NCBI GenBank assembly: GCA_964404235.1
Contig: CAYOJL010000013.1
Location: 1-30,671, forward strand
Origin: CACEUX01 sp964404235
Lineage (GTDB): Bacteria; Fidelibacterota; Marinisomatia; Marinisomatales; UBA1611
DNA: 30,671 nucleotides
Reading direction: 5' to 3'
Made by a program: the position numbers and the translations under genes. Below the pieces are notes generated by a model that saw nothing but the letters and a program-made list of their open reading frames with translations, did not search any database and was not told the origin of the DNA. This document shows positions 8,640-16,609 of this stretch, one piece after another (position 1 is the first letter of the stretch; each line of letters opens with the position of its first letter).

Positions 8640-9179
8640 TTATTCTTCGACTTTCACTAGTAGAACATTATCAATATGATCTGTCTCATTTAGCATTACA
8701 CGGACATGCTCTCCATCGTTGGTTGGCACATTTTTGCCCACATAATCTGCTTTAATAGGAAGTTCTCTATGACCACGGTCAACTAAGACTGCTAATTGTA
8801 CTTTTGCTGCCCTACCAAAGCTATTTAATTCATCTAATGCGGCTCTCACAGTCCGGCCAGAATAAAGAACATCATCTACAAGGATTACTACTTTACCATC
8901 TAATGAAAATGATATATCTGTGCCTTTTACTTCAGGCACTAAAAGTCTTTCCCTAAAATCATCACGGTGAAAAGTAATATCTAGAGATCCCTGTTCTATA
9001 TCTAGACCAATAAATTCATAAATCTTTTGCTTGATGCGAGCGGCTAGAGGGACACCGCGATTATGGATTCCAATTAAAACAATATCTTGTGGATTTTGAT
9101 TATGTTCTAGTATCTCATGACATAGACGCGTAATTGAGCGCTCAACTGCTATTTCATCCATTAGTATCTTTTTATTCAA
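8640..9179 (-). CDS. pyrR: PyrR: pyrimidine operon attenuator / uracil phosphoribosyltransferase
   Basis: PyrR binds leader RNA when UMP is high and stops transcription of pyr genes; many homologues also make UMP from uracil and PRPP. The start chosen is TTG at 9179, which gives (M)NKKILMDEIAVERS, exactly where family members begin, and a 179-residue product. AAGGG lies 7 nt upstream. An ATG farther upstream (9230) lies inside the terminator hairpin and is rejected. The PRPP-binding motif VILVDDVLYSGRT is present, as is the RLCHEILEHN helix. Its own leader has a PyrR-binding loop, so autoregulation is expected. Confidence 0.95.
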   Translation of the reverse strand: MNKKILMDEIAVERSITRLCHEILEHNQNPQDIVLIGIHNRGVPLAARIKQKIYEFIGLDIEQGSLDITFHRDDFRERLLVPEVKGTDISFSLDGKVVILVDDVLYSGRTVRAALDELNSFGRAAKVQLAVLVDRGHRELPIKADYVGKNVPTNDGEHVRVMLNETDHIDNVLLVKVEE

Positions 9180-9186
9180 TTGTATT

Positions 9187-9191
9187 CCCTT
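9187..9191 (-). promoter_or_regulatory. Ribosome binding site that fixes the pyrR TTG start
   Basis: AAGGG on the minus strand lies 7 nt before the TTG at 9179 and just after the terminator U-tract. It supports the TTG start over the upstream ATG, which has no usable site and lies within the hairpin. Confidence 0.65.
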
Positions 9192-9195
9192 ATCT

Positions 9196-9250
9196 AAAAA
9201 AAAACCCCCGGCAGAGTAAAAAAGTCTCATACGGAGGTGTATTCTCTGCC
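9196..9250 (-). terminator. Intrinsic terminator in the pyrR leader (attenuator)
   Basis: On the minus strand GGCAGAG (9244-9250) pairs perfectly with CTCTGCC (9210-9216) across a 27-nt loop. The loop itself contains a small ATAC/GTAT stem. The stem is followed by five Gs and then nine Us (9196-9204). It lies between the PyrR-binding loop and the pyrR start, the position expected of an attenuator. The run of Gs between stem and U-tract is somewhat unusual. The first two bases of the stem are shared with the 3' arm of the binding hairpin, so the structures touch. Confidence 0.8.
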
Positions 9251-9281
9251 CTTTCCCGCCTCACTGGACTGGTTTAAAGGG
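9249..9281 (-). promoter_or_regulatory. PyrR-binding loop (anti-antiterminator) in the leader
   Basis: The minus strand contains AGTCCAGTGAGGC at 9258-9270, which matches the conserved PyrR RNA-binding core (ARUCCNGNGAGGYU) at all but the last position. It is enclosed by a perfect 6-bp stem, CCCTTT (9276-9281) with AAAGGG (9249-9254). The order binding loop, terminator, pyrR is that of known pyr attenuators. I could not assign an antiterminator with confidence; a partial pairing of AGTC in the loop region with GACT inside the terminator loop is one option. Confidence 0.82.
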
Positions 9282-9297
9282 TTAAAAAGCGGCGTAA

Positions 9298-9303
9298 ATT
9301 ATA
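9298..9303 (-). promoter_or_regulatory. Possible -10 element of the pyr operon promoter
   Basis: A perfect TATAAT on the minus strand overlaps the miaA stop codon. It would start transcription about 10 nt before the first arm of the PyrR-binding hairpin, the right place for a leader RNA. No good -35 hexamer is seen at 16-18 bp (TTGTTT is only 14 bp away). Read-through from miaA is an alternative source of transcription. Confidence 0.35.
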
Positions 9304-10231
9304 TAATTACTTGGAATAAACAATATAGTATTTGACTAATATCCTGGTTACCTAGATTATCCATTTCCAAAGTTAAGTCTATTGGTTCTTTTGAAAACCA
9401 TTTAACCTGTCTTTTAGCCAATTGGCGTGTTTTAATGATGATCTTCTCTCTCATTTCTTCGTAGTTTATTTTCTTATTAAGATATGATTGGATCTGTCTA
9501 TACCCAATAGAGTTAAGAGCTGGAAAAAATCTCTTATCCCTATCTTGTTGACTTAATAATATTTCTACTTCTTCAATCCAGCCTTGCTCCAACATTACAT
9601 CTGTTCTATGTTGAATCCGTTCTTTTAAGATATTTCGTTTCCATTTTATTGCAATAGTGTATAAATCTAATTCAGCTGTTGGATTAAATCTTTGTTCAAT
9701 AAAATTCTCGCTTGGGGTTTTACCGGTTGCTTCAAATATTTCAAGTGCCCTCACAAGGCGTTTTTTATTGTTTAAGTGTACAAGCTCTGCATATTCTGGA
9801 TCAATCGAGCGGAGCTGTTCTAATAATTTGAGTGGATCATCATCATTTGATTTTTCTTATCGATCTCTAGCTAAAAGATCTGTCGTGCTACCTTCGAATA
9901 TTCCCTTCGAGATTGCCCTATAGTAAAGACCCGCACCTCCACAAATAATAGGTACCTTACCATTAGATTGTATAGTTTCTACTTTGTCAATAACAAGTTT
10001 TGAATATTCTCCGGCTGATATAGGATCTGATGGGTCTTGAAAACCAATTAAATGATGTTTAATCCCTTCCATTTCCTTAATTGTTGGCTGAGCTGTTCCT
10101 ATGGACATCCCTCTATAGATCTGTCTAGAATCCAAGCCAATCACTTCTGCGTTTATTTTTTTTGATAGTTTAACTGCTAATGAGGTTTTTCCACTAGATG
10201 TTGGACCAATTATGGTAAGGATTTTTTTCAT
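9299..10231 (-). pseudogene. miaA: tRNA dimethylallyltransferase with one in-frame stop codon
   Basis: MiaA adds dimethylallyl to A37 of tRNAs that read codons starting with U. The frame from ATG 10231 to TAA 9299 is 311 codons with no shift but has a TAA at codon 125 (9857-9859). Before it lie the P-loop GPTSSGKTSLA, DSRQIYRGMSIGTAQP and GGAGLYYRAI. After it the sequence continues as normal family sequence: LRSIDPEYAELVH, RALEIFEATGK, and NSIGYRQ. By position the stop replaces a residue that is often leucine, so TTA to TAA is the simplest change. The otherwise intact frame points to a very recent mutation, a sequencing error, or recoding rather than an old pseudogene. Confidence 0.85.
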
Positions 10232-10275
10232 TCCTATAGATTAGAAAAAAATAACAATGTTTATATTTTTGAAAC

Positions 10276-11214
10276 CTACCAAGGTAACTGATCTAAATCA
10301 ACGTTTCCACCTGATAGAATCAAACCCACTTTTTTACCACTAAAGATCTTTTTATTATTTAATACTGCTGCCAATACAATTGAACAAGAAGGTTCAACAA
10401 TAATCTTCATACGCTCCCATATCATTTGCATAGTAGAAATAATATCGTCTTCAGAGATTGGTATAATACCATTTACTTTTTCTCTGATAATTGGAAAAGT
10501 TATAGTCCCTATTTGAGCTCTAAGCCCATCACAAATGGTATTGGTTGTTTCATTTGATTGAATTTTGCCGCTTAGTAATGACCTATATGCATCGTCTGCT
10601 TCAATAGGCTCTGCTCCAAATACTTGAATATTTTTATTTTTTTCCTTAGCATAACAAAGAGTTCCACTCAATAGGCCACCGCCACTAACAGGAGTAACAA
10701 TAATATCTAAATCTGGGTACTCTTCCATTAATTCCAAGGCTGCAGTCCCTTGACCACAAATAATACGTTCATCATTATAAGGATGTACAAGTACCGAACC
10801 TGTATCATCTAAAACTTCAGTCAACGTTTTATCTCTAGAAGCTTGATTTGGTTCACACCATATGATCTGCCCACCATTTCTTTTTACATTTCTTATTTTG
10901 ATATGAGGTGTATTTTTAGGCATAACAACTTTTGTGATTCCACCCAAGTTTGTAACAGCCATAGATAATGCTGCACCATGATTGCCAGAAGATGCAGTTG
11001 CAACCCCTCTATTTAGATCATCCTTTGATAACTGAAGTACTGTGTTGCTAGCACCTCGTATTTTGAATGATCCAGCTTTTTGAAAATTTTCACATTTAAA
11101 ATATAGTTCAGCATTTGAAAGATCGTTCAAACTTGAGTTTGTTAGTACTGGAGTATTATGGATAAATGGTTTTATCCTATTATGTGCACTTTGTATTTCA
11201 TTGAATATCGGCAT
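10276..11214 (-). CDS. PLP-dependent serine/threonine dehydratase or serine racemase-like enzyme
   Basis: This is a fold-type II PLP enzyme. K51 in AGSFKIRGA is the PLP lysine. SSGNHG (75-80) is the substrate loop, SGGG at 177-180 is the phosphate-binding loop, and SGGNVD is near the end. The stretch with GAEPIEADDAYRS, then ICDGLRAQIG, TFPIIREKV and WERMKIIVEPS, is typical of the serine racemase / threo-3-hydroxyaspartate dehydratase subgroup, whose metal site uses the E and D residues of that segment. There is no C-terminal ACT domain, so it is not the feedback-regulated biosynthetic IlvA. At 312 residues the length is normal. Substrate cannot be set from sequence: L-Thr, L- or D-Ser, or hydroxyaspartate are all possible. 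Confidence 0.88.
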   Translation of the reverse strand: MPIFNEIQSAHNRIKPFIHNTPVLTNSSLNDLSNAELYFKCENFQKAGSFKIRGASNTVLQLSKDDLNRGVATASSGNHGAALSMAVTNLGGITKVVMPKNTPHIKIRNVKRNGGQIIWCEPNQASRDKTLTEVLDDTGSVLVHPYNDERIICGQGTAALELMEEYPDLDIIVTPVSGGGLLSGTLCYAKEKNKNIQVFGAEPIEADDAYRSLLSGKIQSNETTNTICDGLRAQIGTITFPIIREKVNGIIPISEDDIISTMQMIWERMKIIVEPSCSIVLAAVLNNKKIFSGKKVGLILSGGNVDLDQLPW

Positions 11215-11272
11215 AGTAAAATTTAATGTTATTAATAATAATGAATTGTATAACCAATATTAAATTTTGCAA

Positions 11273-11842
11273 ATGATTAAAAGAATAATCTTTCTATTAC
11301 TTTTTATTTCCTCTTGTAATCAAAATACTATGATTCCAATATCGATCTATACAGAGCTAGGACCCATCGTTTTAGATCTTTATCCAGATAAGGCACCTAT
11401 AACTGTAAATAACTTTTTAAAATATATAGATGAAGATCGATATAAAGATTTCCATTTTTATCGTGTAGTTCATCTAGAAAACCAGCCTCAAAATGATATT
11501 AAGATCGAAGTAATCCAAGGTGGGTTAGGGTTTAATAAACATGAGCAAGAATTAGAAAGCATACCACATGAAACCACGGAAATATCTAATATAAAACATT
11601 TGAATGGCACAATCTCAATGGCACGAATGGAACCAGGAACTGCTAGCTCAGAAATATTTATTTGCATAAATGACCAGCCAGAACTTGATTTCAAAGGCCT
11701 TCGGAATCCTGATGGTTACGGATTTGCGGCATTTGGAAGAGTAAGATCTGGCATGGATATAGTTAAGATGATACAAGCTCTGCCGTCAATAGAGCAAAAG
11801 TTGAATAACACTGTTAAGGTAGATTCAATCATTAGGAATTAA
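11273..11842 (+). CDS. Cyclophilin-type peptidyl-prolyl isomerase, predicted lipoprotein
   Basis: The protein should catalyse proline cis-trans isomerisation on the periplasmic side. The ATG at 11273 gives MIKRIIFLLLFISSC, a short lipoprotein signal with the lipobox Cys at residue 15; an in-frame TTG two codons earlier is also possible. The cyclophilin core shows GPIVLDLYPDKAPITVNNF, a FYRVV element in place of the classic FHRV, VIQGG, NGTISMAR, ASSEIFICINDQPELD and GYGFAAFGRV. The altered FYRVV and the inserted residues between it and the QGG motif mark a divergent member. It begins a two-gene plus-strand unit with sixA 8 nt downstream. The spacer to the divergent dehydratase gene is about 50 bp and very AT-rich. 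Confidence 0.88.
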   Translation: MIKRIIFLLLFISSCNQNTMIPISIYTELGPIVLDLYPDKAPITVNNFLKYIDEDRYKDFHFYRVVHLENQPQNDIKIEVIQGGLGFNKHEQELESIPHETTEISNIKHLNGTISMARMEPGTASSEIFICINDQPELDFKGLRNPDGYGFAAFGRVRSGMDIVKMIQALPSIEQKLNNTVKVDSIIRN

Positions 11843-11850
11843 TAATAATA

Positions 11851-12348
11851 ATGAAAAAATCTGTCATTCTTTTTAGACATGGAAAATCAGATTGGAATGC
11901 GACCTTTGAATCTGACCATGATCGCCCAGTTTCCAAGAGAGGGTCCAAAGCTGCAAAGAAAATGGGCAAATATCTTAGCAATATTGACCAAGTACCAAGT
12001 CTTATCATTTCATCCACCGCACTTAGAGCACGAAATACGGCTGAAATAGCCATTAAGGCAGGAAAATGGAGTTCAGACCTAGTCCTTGAAAAAAAGATCT
12101 ATGAAAGCTCTGTAGAGACCTTAATAAACATTATAAGGCAACAAAAGGATGAATATAATAGTATCTGTCTTGTTGGCCACGAACCAACATTCTCATCCTT
12201 TATTGAACGATGTAACAATGCTGTTTGGTCGAGGTTCCCAACCGCATCCATGGCCCGAATAGATTTTAATATAAATAGCTGGTATGATGTTGATCTGAAA
12301 TTTGGAAGTTTAGTTTGGCTATTAAGACCAAAAGAAATAGATCAATGA
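11851..12348 (+). CDS. sixA: SixA-like histidine phosphatase
   Basis: SixA removes phosphate from phosphohistidine in histidine-containing phosphotransfer proteins. The 165-residue protein has the RHG motif with catalytic H10 (FRHGKSDWN), the ALRARNTAE segment with the second arginine near 59, and the second histidine H110 in LVGHEPT. The size fits SixA rather than phosphoglycerate mutase. The target in this organism is unknown, and no histidine kinase lies nearby. The last 7 bp overlap the 3' end of mutL on the other strand. Confidence 0.85.
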   Translation: MKKSVILFRHGKSDWNATFESDHDRPVSKRGSKAAKKMGKYLSNIDQVPSLIISSTALRARNTAEIAIKAGKWSSDLVLEKKIYESSVETLINIIRQQKDEYNSICLVGHEPTFSSFIERCNNAVWSRFPTASMARIDFNINSWYDVDLKFGSLVWLLRPKEIDQ

Positions 12349-14126
12349 CGTTCAAATCTGCCATCTAATTCATCTAAAGACATCTGTACAATGATTGGTC
12401 GTCCATGAGGGCAATAATAGGGATGCTCTGTAGAAAAAAGCCTATTTACTAGTTCTTGCATTTCCTCTTTCATTAGTGAGTCACCTGCCTTGATAGCAGC
12501 CTTACAGGCAAACATAGCCGCAAGACCTTCTTGAAATGAACTGTATTGTTTACGCTCTTTAATAAAGTTATCCAATATCTCTCTTATCACATCTTTTTCA
12601 TTTCCAAGAGCCATTTCAGAGGGTATGGCATCTATTCGTATGGATGATTCATCTTGTTTTTTTATTTTAAATCCAATCTTCTCCAAATAGGGTAACACAT
12701 CCAATAAAGCATCGAAATCATTATGGGAAAAATCAATTATTTCTGGGAAAAGTAGTGTCTGAGATGCCATGGAAGTAGATTCAAAAGCCTTAAGAGCCTC
12801 TTCGTATAATACTCTTTCATGAGCAACATGCTGGTCAATGATGACTAGCCCGCTATTGACCTCAGAAACAATATATTTCTTATGGATCTGCCATATATTT
12901 TCCGTACTAATTGATTCCTGATCTGAAATAGGTTTGTCAGCGAGCTTTGAAACATAATCTCTGGCCCTTTCAATATTACTTTTTGTGGGCGAAAGACCTT
13001 GGGCTTGATTAAAGTCCATTATACTCTGATTGGGATCAGTTGTAATGGTCTCAGTTGGGATATTTTGTGGTGAATTATAATATCCTTTATTTCTTTCAGA
13101 TATTGCTGAATGTTGTTGAAATGAAGTATCAAATCCAGGAATTGTATCTAAAATAGAGCTAAGTGCTTCACTCACACCCGACTTTAAAATATTAAATATC
13201 CTCCATTCATCTTTAAAACGTACTTCTGTCTTCATGGGATGTACATTAACATCTACTTGATCTGTAGGGAGTACTGCATTGATCACAAAAAAAGGATATT
13301 CTCCTCTTTTAATTAAAGATTCAAAAGCATTATAAACTGCTCTATTCATAAGACGATCTTTTATAAAACGTCTATTTAAAAATAAGTATTGTTCACCTGG
13401 ACGAGACCGAACTAGATTGAGATTCCCTACAAAACCCGAAAAAACATAGTCTCCCTTCGCTATATTAAGTTCAAGTAAGTTCCTAGAATAGGTCGGGTCT
13501 AAGAGGTTATCTATTCTATCTTCAAGAGGCTCTGGTAATACATGGAATATATCTCGATTATCTGCTACCAGTTTGAAAGCAACTTCTGGGAATGCCAATC
13601 CATAGCAACGTACAACATCAACAATTTTTCTTAGTTCTGTTCTAGGTGTTTTTAAGAATTTTTTACGTGCTGGAGTATTATAAAATAAATTACGTATTGT
13701 TACTTCAGTTCCACCAATCTCAGCTGCTGGTTGCACCTCTCCAGGACTACCATTATTGATTGGAAGTTCTGCTCCTTCCCCATTTCCGTTACTGGAAACT
13801 ATCGACATTTCTGATACAGAAGCGATACTGGCAAGTGCTTCTCCACGAAATCCTAGAGTATCTATTGAAAAAAGGTCATTAATCGTTTGGATCTTACTAG
13901 TATGAAATCTCAAAATAGATGATGGAAGTTCTTCTGCTGGTATCCCATCACCATTATCACGAACCTGAATTGTTTGATGCCCACCTTTTTCAATAACGAT
14001 CATTATCTCTAAAGCACCAGCATCTAAACTATTCTCAATTAATTCTTTGACAACAGATGCAGGACGTTCTACGACCTCTCCTGCGGATATTTTATTTCTT
14101 AAATCTTCAGATAGAGCTTTTATCAT
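12342..14126 (-). CDS. mutL: DNA mismatch repair protein MutL, endonuclease type
   Basis: MutL couples MutS mismatch recognition to strand incision. The N-terminal GHKL ATPase is complete: SAGEVVERPASVVKEL, ENSLDAG, DNGDGI, TLGFRGEALASI and GTEVTIRNLFYNTPARKKF. After a low-complexity linker (about 340-405), the C-terminal domain carries the endonuclease motif D431-QHVAHE-R-VLYE, of the DQHA(x2)E(x4)E type with Val in the fourth position. It also has ACKAAIKAGD and CPHGRP, both of which contribute metal ligands in nicking MutLs. That implies methyl-independent repair. At 594 residues the length is normal. It is 11 nt downstream of ftcD. Confidence 0.96.
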   Translation of the reverse strand: MIKALSEDLRNKISAGEVVERPASVVKELIENSLDAGALEIMIVIEKGGHQTIQVRDNGDGIPAEELPSSILRFHTSKIQTINDLFSIDTLGFRGEALASIASVSEMSIVSSNGNGEGAELPINNGSPGEVQPAAEIGGTEVTIRNLFYNTPARKKFLKTPRTELRKIVDVVRCYGLAFPEVAFKLVADNRDIFHVLPEPLEDRIDNLLDPTYSRNLLELNIAKGDYVFSGFVGNLNLVRSRPGEQYLFLNRRFIKDRLMNRAVYNAFESLIKRGEYPFFVINAVLPTDQVDVNVHPMKTEVRFKDEWRIFNILKSGVSEALSSILDTIPGFDTSFQQHSAISERNKGYYNSPQNIPTETITTDPNQSIMDFNQAQGLSPTKSNIERARDYVSKLADKPISDQESISTENIWQIHKKYIVSEVNSGLVIIDQHVAHERVLYEEALKAFESTSMASQTLLFPEIIDFSHNDFDALLDVLPYLEKIGFKIKKQDESSIRIDAIPSEMALGNEKDVIREILDNFIKERKQYSSFQEGLAAMFACKAAIKAGDSLMKEEMQELVNRLFSTEHPYYCPHGRPIIVQMSLDELDGRFERH

Positions 14127-14137
14127 ATAAAGTAATT

Positions 14138-15838
14138 TTAATTTTTAATAATAGAAATCGTCTTTTCAAAAACATTTTTGTGGATTGCTTCTCCATTCTT
14201 AATTAGTGCATCAACTTCCTTTTGAAGTGATTTACAATAAGAGCGATCATCAACTTCTGAAAGATTTATCATTACATTCATACACGCTCCCCTAAGACCT
14301 GCTAAAGCAACTTCAGCTGCAACACCTGCATCTGAAACTGAATTTGGATTTCCATTTGTCACTAGTGCTTCTGAAAGTTCAATAACTCTTAAACATTTCT
14401 GGGCTGTTTCTAAAGGTATCTGGATCGCATATTTATTTGCATTATCTAAATTTTCTTTTTTTATATCTTTTTCTTCATCTGTAGTTGCCGGTAACCTATT
14501 TGCTTCCATGACCTTATTGAATGCCTGTGTATCTTCTTCTACTAATACTGCTAATCGGTCTTTCAACTGTTGCGCCTCCACTCCGATCTCATCCATGAGT
14601 GGTTTACTATCAAGCATTTCCTTTTTCTCATGAGTAAGCGCTGCAACCATAGAGGATAGTGCAGCACCTAACGACCCAGCTAATGCAGCAACGCTACCAC
14701 CTCCAGGGGCTGGACTATTAGTAGATAATTCATTTAAAAATTCCGTATCGATCATTGTCTGTTCTTTTTGATTGCCATTATTCACAGCGTAATCTATTAT
14801 TTTTTCATTTATAATAAAGGGTGCAACATCATTTAATCCCAAAGACTGTATAGCACATTCAATAATATCATTAACAGGGACTCCAATAGACCTATTTTGT
14901 TTTTTTAAGTAATAAGTACCTGCCATAAGTACCGCTTCTAAAGGAATCAATCCAACGAGTTCACTTCCTGTTACTCTTATACCTCTTTCACTAGCTAACC
15001 TACAGGCTTCATCAAACACATTATGTATAGTTGAGATCTTGTAATTATTAAAATTTATTGAAATCTGAGCTCTTTCAAAACTATCCACATACCAACCTAT
15101 AGCCTTTATCTCTTTAAATATTCCTGGAACCTTAACTGGTTTACCATCTTCATGGCGCACTATCTCTCCATCCAATAGATTTTTAGAATTTGGATTTGGA
15201 ATTCTTTTACTTCTACCTGCTTCTCTCAGCTCAAATGCAATATCCGTTGCTAACCGATGATCACGAGTATTAAGATTAATATTATAGGCTATCAAAAAGT
15301 CCCTACATCCAATAGCCGTAGCACCACCTTTTACATGGAGCTCACTAGGTCCATAATCAGGCTTCCAATCCGGATCAGCTAATTTATCAGATAGTCCTTC
15401 ATACTCACCTTTACGTATATCAGGTAGTTTTTTTCGTTTTGGGTCCTTTGAAGATCTTTCATATAAATATATGGGAATCTTTAATTCATCACCAACTCGC
15501 TTTCCAACTTGCTTTGAAAGCTCGATACATTCCTCTTCTGATACACCATTAATTGGAATAAAAGGACAAACATCAGTTGCTCCCATCCTGGGATGAGTCC
15601 CACTATGCTTACTCATATCAAGAATCTCTGAAGCAATCTTTATACCCTGAAAAGCAGCCTCTGCAATTGCCTCCGGTGGCCCTACCAATGTAACTACAGT
15701 CCGGTTTGTATCTTTACCAGGATCCACATCTAAGACGGTCACCTGGTCTACTTGCTTAATATGATCTAAAATTATATTTATCTTTTCAGTATCTCGCCCT
15801 TCAGAGAAATTAGGAACACATTCTATCAATTTGTTCAT
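14138..15838 (-). CDS. ftcD: Bifunctional glutamate formimidoyltransferase / formimidoyl-THF cyclodeaminase
   Basis: The fused enzyme moves the formimino group from formiminoglutamate to tetrahydrofolate and then deaminates it to methenyl-THF, feeding one-carbon metabolism from histidine breakdown. Residues 1 to about 325 are the transferase: VPNFSEGRD, and H82 in KHSGTHPRMGATD, at the same number as the catalytic His of the mammalian protein. Residues from about 365 are the cyclodeaminase: APGGGSVAALAGSLGAALSSMVAAL and the SDAGVAAEVALAGLRGA segment. No hut genes lie nearby. In many bacteria the two activities are separate proteins, so the fusion is notable. The start is 3 nt after the preceding microprotein stop. 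Confidence 0.95.
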   Translation of the reverse strand: MNKLIECVPNFSEGRDTEKINIILDHIKQVDQVTVLDVDPGKDTNRTVVTLVGPPEAIAEAAFQGIKIASEILDMSKHSGTHPRMGATDVCPFIPINGVSEEECIELSKQVGKRVGDELKIPIYLYERSSKDPKRKKLPDIRKGEYEGLSDKLADPDWKPDYGPSELHVKGGATAIGCRDFLIAYNINLNTRDHRLATDIAFELREAGRSKRIPNPNSKNLLDGEIVRHEDGKPVKVPGIFKEIKAIGWYVDSFERAQISINFNNYKISTIHNVFDEACRLASERGIRVTGSELVGLIPLEAVLMAGTYYLKKQNRSIGVPVNDIIECAIQSLGLNDVAPFIINEKIIDYAVNNGNQKEQTMIDTEFLNELSTNSPAPGGGSVAALAGSLGAALSSMVAALTHEKKEMLDSKPLMDEIGVEAQQLKDRLAVLVEEDTQAFNKVMEANRLPATTDEEKDIKKENLDNANKYAIQIPLETAQKCLRVIELSEALVTNGNPNSVSDAGVAAEVALAGLRGACMNVMINLSEVDDRSYCKSLQKEVDALIKNGEAIHKNVFEKTISIIKN

Positions 15839-15841
15839 ATA

Positions 15842-15967
15842 TCAATTATATGCAATGGTATTTAAATAGATAATAAAGAACATTACTATGATAAACATTC
15901 CGAAGGTCCACCATAGTGTTCGTCCTATATTTCTTCGTTTGGGAATTATATTTTTAAAATATCCCAT
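15842..15967 (-). CDS. 41-residue single-span membrane microprotein, unknown function
   Basis: A short frame fills the space between the M50 protease gene and ftcD. Its ATG (15967) comes one base after the protease stop (TAG-A-ATG), and its TGA is 3 nt before the ftcD ATG. The product starts MGYFKNIIPKRRNIGRTL, a basic stretch, followed by WWTFGMFIIVMFFIIYL, a clear transmembrane helix, and ends NTIAYN. The positive-inside rule predicts N-terminus in, C-terminus out. There is no separate strong Shine-Dalgarno sequence, so translation would rely on coupling. I do not recognise the family. The tight fit with no wasted bases and the sensible topology argue for a real gene. Confidence 0.6.
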   Translation of the reverse strand: MGYFKNIIPKRRNIGRTLWWTFGMFIIVMFFIIYLNTIAYN

Positions 15968-15968
15968 T

Positions 15969-16607
15969 CTACATTGGGCTGCCACCTAAGAACAATAACA
16001 TAAAAAAATTCACAAATGGTCTCATGAAGAGCCATAGAATAGAGAATCCAGTTATATAACCAAATAGTATCAAACCAAAAAGTACCTGTGGTCCATATGA
16101 TTGGATCTTCCAAGCAAGCTGTGGGTTTGTCCGCATCAAATACGCGGAGAATATTTGCGAACCATCTAATGGTGCAACAGGAATCAAATTAAAAACTGCT
16201 AGAGCAATATTGATCTGAGTAAAATATATTATTAATAAATAAATAGACTCTGATAGTAATCCTGTACCATTTAAAAGTCTAAACAACATACCCGCCAACA
16301 TAGCTAAAAGTAAATTAGAAAGTGGTCCTGCTGCTGCTACTTTCATCATATCTACTCGTGGATTTTTTAAATTTCTACCATCTACTGGTACTGGTTTTGC
16401 CCAACCAAATCCAACAAAAAGAATCATCATTGAACCCATCACATCTAAATGTGCCATTGGATTCAAAGTTAACCTTCCCATTCTTGCTGCAGTATTATCA
16501 CCACATTTTGATGCCATCCATGCATGAGCAAACTCATGGAAAGATAGTGCAAACATCAATGTTGGGATTAGAAGAACCAGTGCTTCAGTTGAAAGTCTAA
16601 ATAAAAT
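15969..16607 (-). CDS. M50-family (site-2-type) membrane metalloprotease
   Basis: This is a polytopic zinc protease. FHEFAHAW carries the HExxH metal site in the first helix. MGRLTLNPMAHLDVMGSM and the GWAKPVPVD loop follow, then AAGPLSNLLLAM, and FNLIPVAPLDGSQIF provides the third metal ligand (the Asp). It lacks a PDZ domain, so it belongs to the short 'Rv-type' subgroup rather than RseP. A canonical start (TTG 16559 or ATG 16556) would cut off half of the first helix. Reading upstream gives ILFRLSTEALVLLIPTLM in frame from an ATT at 16607, with GAGGAG 6 nt before it. I therefore place the start at ATT, giving 212 residues. The substrate is unknown. Confidence 0.88.
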   Translation of the reverse strand: MLFRLSTEALVLLIPTLMFALSFHEFAHAWMASKCGDNTAARMGRLTLNPMAHLDVMGSMMILFVGFGWAKPVPVDGRNLKNPRVDMMKVAAAGPLSNLLLAMLAGMLFRLLNGTGLLSESIYLLIIYFTQINIALAVFNLIPVAPLDGSQIFSAYLMRTNPQLAWKIQSYGPQVLFGLILFGYITGFSILWLFMRPFVNFFMLLFLGGSPM

Positions 16608-16609
16608 GC

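Noticed and set aside
9180..9230. ATG at 9230 as the start of pyrR
   Set aside because: It lies inside the terminator hairpin and encodes residues not found in PyrR. The TTG at 9179 with AAGGG upstream matches the family N-terminus.
10232..10275. A/T-rich inverted repeat between the dehydratase gene and miaA as a terminator
   Set aside because: The possible stem is short and almost pure A-T, too weak to support a terminator.
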